Positions 42,931-59,028 of a DNA stretch of 64,000 nucleotides are shown piece by piece (position 1 is the first letter of the stretch; each line of letters begins with the position of its first letter). Location of the stretch: positions 55,799 through 119,798 of the forward strand of contig NZ_RZOY02000016.1 of assembly GCF_004022705.2 (NCBI RefSeq), given 5' to 3'. Both the position numbers and the translations under genes were made by a program. The DNA comes from Mesorhizobium sp. M2D.F.Ca.ET.226.01.1.1. Its GTDB lineage: Bacteria; Pseudomonadota; Alphaproteobacteria; Rhizobiales; Rhizobiaceae. Below the pieces are notes generated by a model that saw only the letters and a list, made by a program, of their open reading frames with translations, was not told the origin of the DNA and searched no databases.

Positions 42931-43694
42931 TGACATCTCCGCCCCGTTTCGTCGATTTTCACTGCCACCTCGACCTTTATCCCGACTTGGCTCAGGCCAT
43001 TGCCCTATGCGAGGAGGCCCGCACGGCAACGCTCGCGGTCACGACGACGCCAAAGGCTTTCCGCCAGAACCAGAAGCTCGCGAAGGGCAAAGAGTTCGTC
43101 CGTGTCGGACTAGGGCTTCACCCACACCTAGCCGAGGAACGTTGGAATGAGATTCCACTGTTTGAGGCATTGCTTCCCGAAACTCGCTACGTTGGTGAGA
43201 TCGGGCTTGACGCCGGCCCCCGTTTCTACCGAAGCATGGAAAAGCAGACGGAGGTCTTCCGTCATATCCTACAGATTTGCGCGACCCGGGGTGGCAAGGT
43301 GCTGTCAATTCATGCCGTCCGCACCACAGCGCAAATTCTAGACCACCTTGAGGAGCTCTTTCCGCGATCCGCTGGGCGTGTCGTGTTCCACTGGTTCAGC
43401 GGCACGATTCCTGAAGCTCGGCGCGCCGCCGCATTTGGTTGCTACTTCTCGGTCAACCAAGCGATGTTCCGCAATGAGCGAGGTCGAGAGCTTGTTAGGT
43501 CGCTTCCGCTCGACCGACTCCTCACGGAAACGGACGGGCCATTCGTCGAAGTGGGTGACAAGCCGGTGCATCCCGGTGACGTCGCCCAAGCGGTGAGGCT
43601 CATCGCCACGGCAAGGAAATTGGAGGCGGAAACCCTGCGGCAGCAAGTGGTGAGCAATTTCGCAGCACTTCTGGCAGAGAAGGCGATCTCATGA
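42930..43694 (+). CDS. qatD: QatD, TatD-family hydrolase of a Qat anti-phage system
   Basis: 254 residues with the whole TatD metal site: DFHCHLDLY (His11, His13), VGEIGLD (Glu90), SIHA (His128), FHWFSG (His154) and LLTETDGPF (Asp202). TatD proteins are metal-dependent deoxyribonucleases of the amidohydrolase fold, so this subunit is the likely nuclease or deacylase of the system. Its start overlaps the qatC stop (TGATG at 42928-42932), and its stop overlaps the start of a fifth gene (ATGA at 43691-43694), which is not part of the standard four-gene set. Confidence 0.92.
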   Translation: MTSPPRFVDFHCHLDLYPDLAQAIALCEEARTATLAVTTTPKAFRQNQKLAKGKEFVRVGLGLHPHLAEERWNEIPLFEALLPETRYVGEIGLDAGPRFYRSMEKQTEVFRHILQICATRGGKVLSIHAVRTTAQILDHLEELFPRSAGRVVFHWFSGTIPEARRAAAFGCYFSVNQAMFRNERGRELVRSLPLDRLLTETDGPFVEVGDKPVHPGDVAQAVRLIATARKLEAETLRQQVVSNFAALLAEKAIS

Positions 43695-44506
43695 CCACCG
43701 CTCCTGGAAACGGCTTAGTCCAATACTTTTGCCAACACCTCGTCGGTCTCGGCGTAACGTATCGCCACATCCCTGACGATGACGACAAGCCGGAACGCTT
43801 CTCAATCTGCTCTGGCACACTAATCTTCATCCACGGCGTGCTATGCTTTCTCACGGCCGGCCACGTATTGAAGGAACTAGACGAACTGCGCAGTCATCCG
43901 AAGGTCAGGATTGAAAGTTCCGCCTTTGCGGACACGTTCGGCCTTCGGACCATCAGCGATGTCCCGATGCCGTTCGACTTAGTGAACGCCGATCTGTTCT
44001 ATGTCGATGATGACGGGGAAGGGCTAGATTTCGGCGTCATTGCAATCGATCCACACTTTGCCCGGTTGCTCTCGAAGAATGGCGTGGTTGCGCTAAGCGA
44101 GGAGCAATGGGCTCATCAACATAGAGTTACCTTTGACGGGTACGCCCTACTCGGCCTGCCGACGGAACTCACGCCCGGCCGGGTAACGCCGGGTGTCGGC
44201 GCTAGCGCAACGCCCGTTATGGTGTTTTTGACGCCGGCGACCGCTGATCCCAACCGCAAACCTAGACGCCACGCCCAGTTCGTGGCCAAGATAGACGGGC
44301 CCGAACCCAAGAGCGCCGAGGGTATGAGTGGCGGACCAATTTTCGGATTCCGGATCGATCCAGGCCCAGAGGTTCGATATTGGGTTGTCGCGCTTCAGAG
44401 CTCTTGGGACCCGGTTACCCGGACGATCTATGCCACGCCGATGCCGACCCTTGCATCACTTATGACCGAATGGGCATCAGAAGCGATCAAAGACGCTACG
44501 ACTTAG
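43691..44506 (+). CDS. Trypsin-like serine protease coupled to qatABCD
   Basis: 271 residues, no signal peptide. The protease core has CFLTAGHVL (His58), EGLDFGVIAID (Asp113) and SAEGMSGGPIFGF (Ser213 in GMSGGP), a full triad. A cysteine-rich N-terminus (QYFCQHL, FSICSGTLIFI) precedes the first beta-barrel. Its ATG overlaps the qatD stop by 4 bp, so it is co-translated with the Qat genes. Known Qat systems are described as four genes, so this looks like an added effector or regulator. Simple co-transfer of an unrelated gene is the alternative. Confidence 0.82.
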   Translation: MTTAPGNGLVQYFCQHLVGLGVTYRHIPDDDDKPERFSICSGTLIFIHGVLCFLTAGHVLKELDELRSHPKVRIESSAFADTFGLRTISDVPMPFDLVNADLFYVDDDGEGLDFGVIAIDPHFARLLSKNGVVALSEEQWAHQHRVTFDGYALLGLPTELTPGRVTPGVGASATPVMVFLTPATADPNRKPRRHAQFVAKIDGPEPKSAEGMSGGPIFGFRIDPGPEVRYWVVALQSSWDPVTRTIYATPMPTLASLMTEWASEAIKDATT

Positions 44507-44724
44507 TGCCTGTCGTGTGCCCGAGCAGTCGGGAGTATGACTTGTGGAATATTTTCCTAGGCGTTATAGTATTACCCATCTGAGACATTCCTGGAACCGT
44601 TTGGCCGCCGCTTTGGGTTTCCCGGGAGCGCGAATTCTTAAACATGTCTCTGAAATGACACCACGAATAGGCTGTTCATATGGTACCAAAACGCCAAGTC
44701 ATCCCCACTCAGAAGGATCGTCGA

Positions 44725-45150
44725 ATGAAAAACGACTACAGCCAGGAGCAGCTCCTGGACGCGGTGAGGCACAATATCGTGACCTTCAGCGACTTCATTA
44801 CGAGCCTCCAGGATGGCGTCGCCGACCCTAGGCTCATCATGTACATCGACCGGCTACTGATGAACATTTATCTCCGCCATCTAGAGGGCAAGACTGTGTC
44901 ACGTTCGCAGGCCTGCAAACTGATCCCCGCCGACCACTTGGATACCTGCAAGAAGTACGTCGCGGAGGCTGAGCGTCTTGGCTTCGTAGCGTTTCAAAAT
45001 GACCCGAAGGATGGACGGCGAAAGAATGTAATACCCACCCAAGGGCTCATCGACTACGTGGAGGCCCGCGCTCGCGCAACTTTGGACACCGCTTCGGCGA
45101 TTCTCCAACACAAGCCCGTCCAAGCGGGCGTCGGCAGCTTGCACCGATAG
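44725..45150 (+). CDS. MarR-like winged-helix protein
   Basis: 141 residues from ATG 44725, preceded by AGAAGGA. The middle and C-terminal part reads VSRSQACKLIPADHLDTCKK, then YVAEAERLGFVAFQNDPKDG and RRKNVIPTQGLIDYVE. This is a helix-turn-helix, recognition helix and beta-wing of MarR type (DPxDxRRK). The N-terminal helices (IMYIDRLLMNIYLRHLEG) would dimerise. It is 218 bp after the protease gene and may control the island cargo. No target site was identified. Confidence 0.7.
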   Translation: MKNDYSQEQLLDAVRHNIVTFSDFITSLQDGVADPRLIMYIDRLLMNIYLRHLEGKTVSRSQACKLIPADHLDTCKKYVAEAERLGFVAFQNDPKDGRRKNVIPTQGLIDYVEARARATLDTASAILQHKPVQAGVGSLHR

Positions 45151-45214
45151 GTCTAATAATCGGATTGACAACTGGTGCCAATTTTTGGTACTTGTTCTTC
45201 CGTCAAAGGAGGAA

Positions 45215-45346
45215 ATGCCAATACATGAACTTCAGTTCGACCCAAGCAAGCTGATCCTGATCATGAAAGCGACCCTGTTCGGGATCGCAATTCTCGCCGT
45301 ATGCGCCGCCGTGGGCTGCTCTGTAATGGCACCCGTCGGTTATTAG
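45215..45346 (+). CDS. Possible 43-residue membrane peptide
   Basis: A frame from ATG 45215 encodes a polar start (MPIHELQFDPSK) and a single hydrophobic segment (LILIMKATLFGIAILAVCAA) ending GCSVMAPVGY. A strong AAAGGAGG lies at 45205-45212, only 2 bases before this ATG, which is closer than ideal. ATG 45225 in another frame would give a 9-residue leader instead. A strong hairpin follows 24 bp after the stop, consistent with a short transcript. No function can be named. Confidence 0.45.
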   Translation: MPIHELQFDPSKLILIMKATLFGIAILAVCAAVGCSVMAPVGY

Positions 45347-45369
45347 GGCCGCGCAACTTCCACTTAGGA

Positions 45370-45397
45370 GACGCCCCGAACTTTGGTTCGGGGCGTC
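45370..45397 (+). terminator. Strong hairpin, probable terminator
   Basis: GACGCCCCGAAC and GTTCGGGGCGTC make a perfect 12-bp stem with loop TTTG, followed by TTCGTTT. It closes the small transcript at 45215 and may separate the island from the tRNA/secE region. Confidence 0.75.
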
Positions 45398-45665
45398 TTC
45401 GTTTCCGCAGCGGGTTAGGCCAAGTTGAATGATTGGCGGTGCTGGTCGCGGGAAGGCCGAGCGACTGAGCAGGAGATCAATCAACACGACAGAACGTCTC
45501 GGTCGGTACGCCTCTTGCCAATGATGTCTGCCTGCCGACAATTCGGCTTCGCGGAGCACACCAGCCAAGGCAGGGCGCCCGATTTTTCCTTGCACAAATC
45601 CTTGCACATCAAAAGGCAATATGCCAAATATCACTGTGTAAACAAGATGATGTAAGAAGGCTATT

Positions 45666-45714
45666 CGGTCTCCAAAACCGCAGGTCGTAGGTTCGAGCCC
45701 TGCTGCCCGTGCCA
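45666..45714 (+). pseudogene. 3' fragment of tRNA-Trp (CCA), attachment-site footprint
   Basis: From the anticodon stem on, this is a standard tRNA-Trp: loop CTCCAAA with anticodon CCA, ACCGC, variable AGGTC, T-stem GTAGG/CCTGC with loop TTCGAGC, acceptor TGCCCGT, G73, CCA. Bases to the left give no D-arm or 5' acceptor (ACGGGCA expected). In many alphaproteobacteria tRNA-Trp sits directly before secE, as here. A 3' half remaining beside secE is the expected product of an element that integrated into tRNA-Trp, with the intact gene carried to the far end. Confidence 0.82.
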
Positions 45715-45747
45715 CTTTCCAAAAGGCATATCGAGGGCGTCCCGCCG

Positions 45748-45776
45748 TTGAAAATCGGCGGGCGGCTTGCCATATG
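45748..45776 (+). promoter_or_regulatory. Candidate promoter upstream of secE
   Basis: TTGAAA at 45748-45753, a 17-base spacer, then CATATG at 45771-45776. It lies right of the tRNA-Trp fragment, outside the presumed island, in the 45715-46065 gap that holds no gene. It could drive secE-nusG independently of tRNA-Trp. Confidence 0.35.
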
Positions 45777-46065
45777 GCGAAAATTGGGGCATAAGCCCCC
45801 GCATAGCCGGGACGGGACGACTGGATGGTTCCGAGGCGGCGTTAGGACATAAAGCGGACCCTTGCCACTTGCGTGGATTAAGAATCGGTTTTATGTAGAC
45901 AGAACAGACACGCGACGCGTGGAGCTGGGAAGCCGGCTTTACGCGTCTGATTTGCGTGGGTGAAATGGAGCGCTGATTCGGCGCCGCATGGAACCCAGGC
46001 GGCACGTCCCGGCCAGCGGGATCATCCAGGAGGCCCGGCCAACGGGTCTTGAAAACAGGCGGCAC

Positions 46066-46269
46066 ATGGCTTCGAAAACCACTAATCCCTTCACCTTTCT
46101 CCAGCAGGTTCGCGCGGAGACGGCCAAGGTGACATGGCCTTCGCGGCGCGAAACCATGATCTCGACCGTCATGGTCCTGGTGTTTGCGGTGATCGCGATG
46201 CTCTTCTTCTTCGCAGCCGACATTCTGATGGGCTATGCGATCGAGTGGATCCTGGGTCTCGGGCACTAA
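46066..46269 (+). CDS. secE: Preprotein translocase subunit SecE
   Basis: 67 residues from ATG 46066, the short alphaproteobacterial form with one membrane helix. It has the conserved cytoplasmic segment FLQQVRAETAKVTWPSRRE followed by the helix VMVLVFAVIAMLFFFAADIL. SecE stabilises SecY in the inner-membrane translocon. A longer reading from 45988 adds residues unlike SecE and was not used. nusG follows by 27 bp, the usual operon. Confidence 0.95.
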   Translation: MASKTTNPFTFLQQVRAETAKVTWPSRRETMISTVMVLVFAVIAMLFFFAADILMGYAIEWILGLGH

Positions 46270-46296
46270 TTCGGCGGTTTACGGAGAGGTCGTGAA

Positions 46297-46824
46297 ATGA
46301 CTGCGCGGTGGTATATCGTCCACGCCTATTCGAACTTCGAGAAGAAGGTCGCCGAGGATATTGAGAACAAGGCCAAGCAGAAGGGCCTTTCGGGTGAGAT
46401 CGAGCAGATCGTTGTGCCGACCGAAAAGGTCGTCGAGATCCGCCGTGGCCGCAAGGTCGATGCCGAGCGTAAGTTCTTCCCGGGCTATGTGCTCCTGAAG
46501 GCCAACCTGACGGATGCCGTGTTCTCGCTGGTCAAGAACACTCCGAAGGTCACCGGCTTCCTGGGCGACTCCAAGCCCGTGCCGATCACCGAGACCGAGG
46601 CGCAGCGCATCCTGAACCAGGTCCAGGAAGGCGTCGAGCGGCCGAAGCCCTCGGTCACCTTCGAGATCGGCGAGGCGATCCGCGTTTCGGACGGTCCGTT
46701 CGCGTCGTTCAATGGCGTCGTCCAGGAAGTGGACGAGGAGCGGGCCCGCCTCAAGGTGGAAGTTTCGATCTTCGGGCGCGCCGTGCCCGTCGATCTGGAG
46801 TTCGGACAGGTCGAAAAGGGCTGA
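46297..46824 (+). CDS. nusG: Transcription termination/antitermination factor NusG
   Basis: 175 residues, normal family length. The NGN domain begins RWYIVHAYSNFEKKVAEDI and contains FFPGYVLLKANLT. The C-terminal KOW domain has GEAIRVSDGPFASFNGVVQE and ends DLEFGQVEK. It binds RNA polymerase and Rho or ribosomal protein S10. Located between secE and rplK in the universal order. The 160 bp to rplK hold no gene and may contain the L11-L1 operon leader. Confidence 0.97.
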   Translation: MTARWYIVHAYSNFEKKVAEDIENKAKQKGLSGEIEQIVVPTEKVVEIRRGRKVDAERKFFPGYVLLKANLTDAVFSLVKNTPKVTGFLGDSKPVPITETEAQRILNQVQEGVERPKPSVTFEIGEAIRVSDGPFASFNGVVQEVDEERARLKVEVSIFGRAVPVDLEFGQVEKG

Positions 46825-46985
46825 TCCGTATACCCGCGCCCGAAGGGCGTCGGGGCGGCGTGAACTGACGCCGCATGAACGGGTGGGAGGCGAAGGCGGC
46901 ATAGCCGGCCGTCGGAACCGCACCACCAGACTGCAACCGCCGGTGTCCCGCTAGTGGGCCGGCATTAGAAAAGGCAGGAATAGAG

Positions 46986-47414
46986 ATGGCTAAGAAAGTT
47001 GCAGGCCAGCTCAAGCTCCAGGTTGCCGCGGGCTCGGCCACGCCGTCGCCCCCGATCGGCCCGGCGCTTGGTCAGCGCGGCATCAACATCATGGAATTCT
47101 GTAAGGCGTTCAACGCGCAGACCCAGGAGCTCGAGAAGGGATCGCCGATCCCGGTCGTCATCACCTACTACCAGGACAAGTCGTTCACCTTCGTCATGAA
47201 GACGCCGCCGGTGAGCTATTTCCTGAAGAAGGCCGCCAACCTGAAGTCGGGCTCCAAGGAGCCGGGCAAGACCAAGGTCGGCACGATCAGCCGCGACAAG
47301 GTGCGCGCGATCGCCGAGCAGAAGATGAAGGACCTGAACGCAAACGACGTCGAAGCGGCCATGCGCATGGTCGAGGGCTCCGCCCGCTCGATGGGCCTGG
47401 AAGTGGTGGGCTAA
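46986..47414 (+). CDS. rplK: 50S ribosomal protein L11
   Basis: 142 residues, standard length. Shows the N-terminal GQLKLQVAAGSATPSPPIGP with the proline-rich switch that meets release and elongation factors, LGQRGINIMEFCKAFNAQT, and the C-terminal rRNA-binding helix EQKMKDLNANDVEAAMRMV. It forms the GTPase-associated centre with the L10-L12 stalk encoded downstream. rplA follows by 4 bp. Confidence 0.98.
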   Translation: MAKKVAGQLKLQVAAGSATPSPPIGPALGQRGINIMEFCKAFNAQTQELEKGSPIPVVITYYQDKSFTFVMKTPPVSYFLKKAANLKSGSKEPGKTKVGTISRDKVRAIAEQKMKDLNANDVEAAMRMVEGSARSMGLEVVG

Positions 47415-47418
47415 GATC

Positions 47419-48117
<699 letters not shown>

Positions 48118-48488
48118 GTGTCGTCCGATCGGCCTTGAGCTGATCGTAACAAGAATTCCGGACCGCCGATTCGTCGGCGGCCCGGTACCCCGGAAGCCGG
48201 AAGGTTTCCGGATATCCTGTCCGAGATTGCAGGCGGCCCAAAAGCCTTAATTCACTTGGGCCTGCATGAGACGGGTGAAGACCCGACAAAGGAGCCAAAA
48301 GCTCCAATGAAAGGTTCGAACCGTGTTTGCCTTTTGTCAGCACATCGCCGGCTTGCCGTCGGTGGGCGAAAAGGGGGCAGGATCCTCGAGCGCCGTTCGG
48401 GAGATCCAGGATTTGGATGGCCCGGCCGGCAAAAGGCAACCCGACTTCTGACCTCGAGAATGAGGCAGGGGTCAACTGGAGATAGGCA
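48118..48488 (+). promoter_or_regulatory. rplJ leader, candidate L10-binding control region
   Basis: The 371-bp gap has several structured elements. CCGCCGA/TCGGCGG (48163-48180) forms a TTCG-capped stem. A GGCCCAA/TTGGGCC stem lies near 48234-48262. A long-range pairing joins GTTTGCCTTTTG (48325-48336) with CAAAAGGCAAC (48430-48440) and encloses about 90 bases. This position and a long closing stem match the known L10 leader, where L10-L12 represses rplJL translation. Confidence 0.55.
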
Positions 48489-49007
48489 GTGGACAGAGCG
48501 GAAAAGCGCGAACTCGTCACGGGCCTGAACGAAGCGTTCTCGAACGCGGGTTCAGTCGTCGTGGCCCACTACGCCGGTATCACCGTGGCGCAAATGAACG
48601 ACCTTCGGTCGAAGATGCGCGCCGCTGGCGGCACCGTCAAAGTCGCGAAGAACCGTCTCGCCAAGATCGCTCTTCAGGGCACGGACTCCGCATCGATCGT
48701 CGATCTGTTCAAGGGACAGACGCTGGTCGCTTATTCGGAGGATCCGGTTGCGGCGCCGAAGGTCACGTCCGATTTCGCCAAAGGGAATGACAAGCTGATC
48801 ATTCTCGGCGGCGCGATGGGCTCGACCTCGCTCAACGCCGATGGTGTCAAGGCACTCGCCACGATGCCGTCGCTCGACGAGCTGCGCGCCAAGCTGGTTG
48901 GCATGATCGCCACGCCGGCAACTCGGATCGCCCAGATCGTCAATGCGCCCGCGGCCTCGGTCGCGCGCGTCATCGGCGCTTACGCCCGGAAGGACGAGGC
49001 GGCATGA
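48489..49007 (+). CDS. rplJ: 50S ribosomal protein L10
   Basis: 172 residues. The N-terminal rRNA-binding part has GSVVVAHYAGITVAQMNDLR and VKVAKNRLAKIAL; the C-terminal helix (ATPATRIAQIVNAPAASVAR) carries the L12 dimers. The start is GTG at 48489 with GGAG just upstream. It forms the stalk base with L11 and is the probable repressor acting on its own leader. Confidence 0.97.
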   Translation: MDRAEKRELVTGLNEAFSNAGSVVVAHYAGITVAQMNDLRSKMRAAGGTVKVAKNRLAKIALQGTDSASIVDLFKGQTLVAYSEDPVAAPKVTSDFAKGNDKLIILGGAMGSTSLNADGVKALATMPSLDELRAKLVGMIATPATRIAQIVNAPAASVARVIGAYARKDEAA

Positions 49008-49061
49008 GGCCGTTCCTCGCTGTCAACAACACACGTTCGAACCAATTGAAGGAATATACAA

Positions 49062-49442
49062 ATGGCTGATCTCGCGAAGATCGTAGACGACCTTTCGAGC
49101 CTGACCGTCCTCGAGGCGGCTGAGCTTTCGAAGCTCCTGGAAGAGAAGTGGGGCGTTTCGGCCGCCGCTCCGGTGGCTGTTGCCGCCGCTGCCGGTGGTG
49201 CTGCCGCTGCTGCTGCTCCGGCTGAAGAGAAGACGGAATTCGACGTCGTTCTCGCCGACGCCGGCGCCCAGAAGATCAACGTCATCAAGGAAGTCCGCGC
49301 CATCACCGGCCTTGGCCTCAAGGAAGCCAAGGACCTGGTCGAAGCGGCTCCGAAGCCGGTCAAGGAAGGCGTTTCCAAGGCCGACGCCGACAAGTTCAAG
49401 GCTCAGCTGGAAGCAGCTGGCGCCAAGGTCGAGCTGAAGTAA
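49062..49442 (+). CDS. rplL: 50S ribosomal protein L7/L12
   Basis: 126 residues. N-terminal dimerisation domain (LAKIVDDLSSLTVLEAAELS), an alanine-rich hinge (about 33-54) and the factor-binding C-terminal domain (KINVIKEVRAITGLGLKEAK, LVEAAPKPVKEGVSK). Multiple copies form the flexible stalk recruiting EF-Tu and EF-G, both encoded later in this window. Followed by a hairpin before rpoB. Confidence 0.98.
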   Translation: MADLAKIVDDLSSLTVLEAAELSKLLEEKWGVSAAAPVAVAAAAGGAAAAAAPAEEKTEFDVVLADAGAQKINVIKEVRAITGLGLKEAKDLVEAAPKPVKEGVSKADADKFKAQLEAAGAKVELK

Positions 49443-49456
49443 GCCTGTTAGGCGAG

Positions 49457-49481
49457 GGCGGACGGTCTCGCGCCGTCCGCC
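49457..49481 (+). terminator. Hairpin between rplL and rpoB, probable attenuator
   Basis: GGCGGACGG and CCGTCCGCC form a 9-bp stem with a 7-base loop 15 bp after rplL. Only a C/T-rich tail follows (CCCTCCCTTT), so partial termination or RNA processing is more likely than a full stop, as known between rplL and rpoB in other bacteria. Confidence 0.5.
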
Positions 49482-49724
49482 CCCTCCCTTTGACCGAGGG
49501 AGGGCTTTGTTGCGCGAGGCGTTTGAAAACCTCTTTCCTGAGGGCCGAAAAGCGGCCTTCCGGAAACGGGTTTTCTCCCGTTTTAGCCGGTACCCGCCAA
49601 GCCATTGGCCCAAGAAATTGGCAGGGACGGCCGGAAAACAGATAGGGGCAACCGCCAAGGCTGCCCATTGGTGCAAGGCGAGCCGCGGCGAGGTTCGCCC
49701 CGAGTTTAGAGCTAAGGAGCGACG

Positions 49725-53861
<4,137 letters not shown>

Positions 53862-53989
53862 GGCAATGGCGCGCCGCGCTGGACGTGGCGCGCCCCTCAA
53901 ATCTACGGCCGGTTTGACCGGCCAGTCTGCGGACATTTCGTCCGCGATCGATTGAAGGGGTTATCGAGGACCCCGAAAAGGAGAACGGC

Positions 53990-58186
<4,197 letters not shown>

Positions 58187-58211
58187 GCGGCATGATATGA
58201 GAAACGAAGAG

Positions 58212-58234
58212 AAGGGGCCCGCGCGGCCCCTTTT
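58212..58234 (+). terminator. Intrinsic terminator after rpoC
   Basis: AAGGGGCC and GGCCCCTT form a stem with loop CGCGC, followed by a T run (TTTTCG). It lies 26 bp after the rpoC stop. Confidence 0.85.
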
Positions 58235-58329
58235 CGCATTTCAGAGCATGATCCCGAACCGAAGGTCAGAACCAGCATGATGGCCATCAGCCGTCATCCT
58301 GATCTGGCTTCATGCAACGAGGAAGAGCT

Positions 58330-58995
58330 ATGAGCAGCAAGACCTGGACGGCCGTCGACGACTATATCGTTTCCTCGCTTTTCGAAGCGGACCCCGCGCT
58401 GGACGCGGTGCTTAAGGTCAACCGCGAGCAGGGCCTGCCGGCGATCGACGTCTCGGCCGCGCAGGGTAAATTGCTGTCGCTGCTGGTGCGCGTCCGCGGC
58501 GCGAAAAGGGTGCTGGAGGTGGGCACGCTCGGCGGCTACTCGACCATCTGGATGGCGAGGGGACTGCCGGCGGACGGCAAGGTGGTGACGCTAGAGCTCG
58601 ACCCGCACCACGCCAAGGTCGCGCGTTCGAATTTCGAGCGGGCAGGGGTTTCCGGCAAGGTCGACCTACGGGTCGGCCCCGCGCTCCAGTCGCTCGCCGC
58701 GCTGGTTGACGAAAATGCCGGCCCGTTCGACCTGATCTTCATCGACGCCGATAAGCCCAACAACCCGAATTATCTCGGCTGGGCGATGAAGCTGTCGCGC
58801 CCGGGCACGGTCATCGTCTGCGACAACGTTATCCGCGACGGCGCGGTCGTGAAAAAGAACAGCGGCGACGTCAATGTCGAAGGCGCCCGCGCCGCGTTTT
58901 CGTTCATCGGCGGCGAGAAGCGGCTGGACGGTACCGCCATCCAGACCGTAGGCGCCAAGGGTTATGACGGCTTTGCAATTGCGGTCGTTGAGTAA
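58330..58995 (+). CDS. SAM-dependent O-methyltransferase (catechol/caffeoyl-CoA OMT type)
   Basis: 221 residues from ATG 58330, preceded by GGAAGAG. The SAM-binding motif is VLEVGTLGGYSTIWMA, followed by VVTLELDPHHAKVARSNFE, the metal-binding FDLIFIDADKPNNPNYLGW and VIVCDNVIRDGAV. This pattern is typical of the small metal-dependent OMT family 3, which methylates catechol-like hydroxyls. The substrate is unknown. It ends 33 bp from the convergent oxidoreductase gene. Confidence 0.88.
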   Translation: MSSKTWTAVDDYIVSSLFEADPALDAVLKVNREQGLPAIDVSAAQGKLLSLLVRVRGAKRVLEVGTLGGYSTIWMARGLPADGKVVTLELDPHHAKVARSNFERAGVSGKVDLRVGPALQSLAALVDENAGPFDLIFIDADKPNNPNYLGWAMKLSRPGTVIVCDNVIRDGAVVKKNSGDVNVEGARAAFSFIGGEKRLDGTAIQTVGAKGYDGFAIAVVE

Positions 58996-59028
58996 GGGTC
59001 TCGCTCGCCTCGACGCTTTGCCGCTGCC

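Noticed and set aside
1..45665. Integrase, relaxase or type IV secretion genes expected for an active element
   Set aside because: None found in the window; ardC and tRNA fragments alone do not prove a functional conjugative element.
45203..45715. Minus-strand frame beginning ARAAGLEPTTCGFGD
   Set aside because: This peptide is the well-known false translation of the antisense of a tRNA 3' end; the DNA is the tRNA-Trp fragment.
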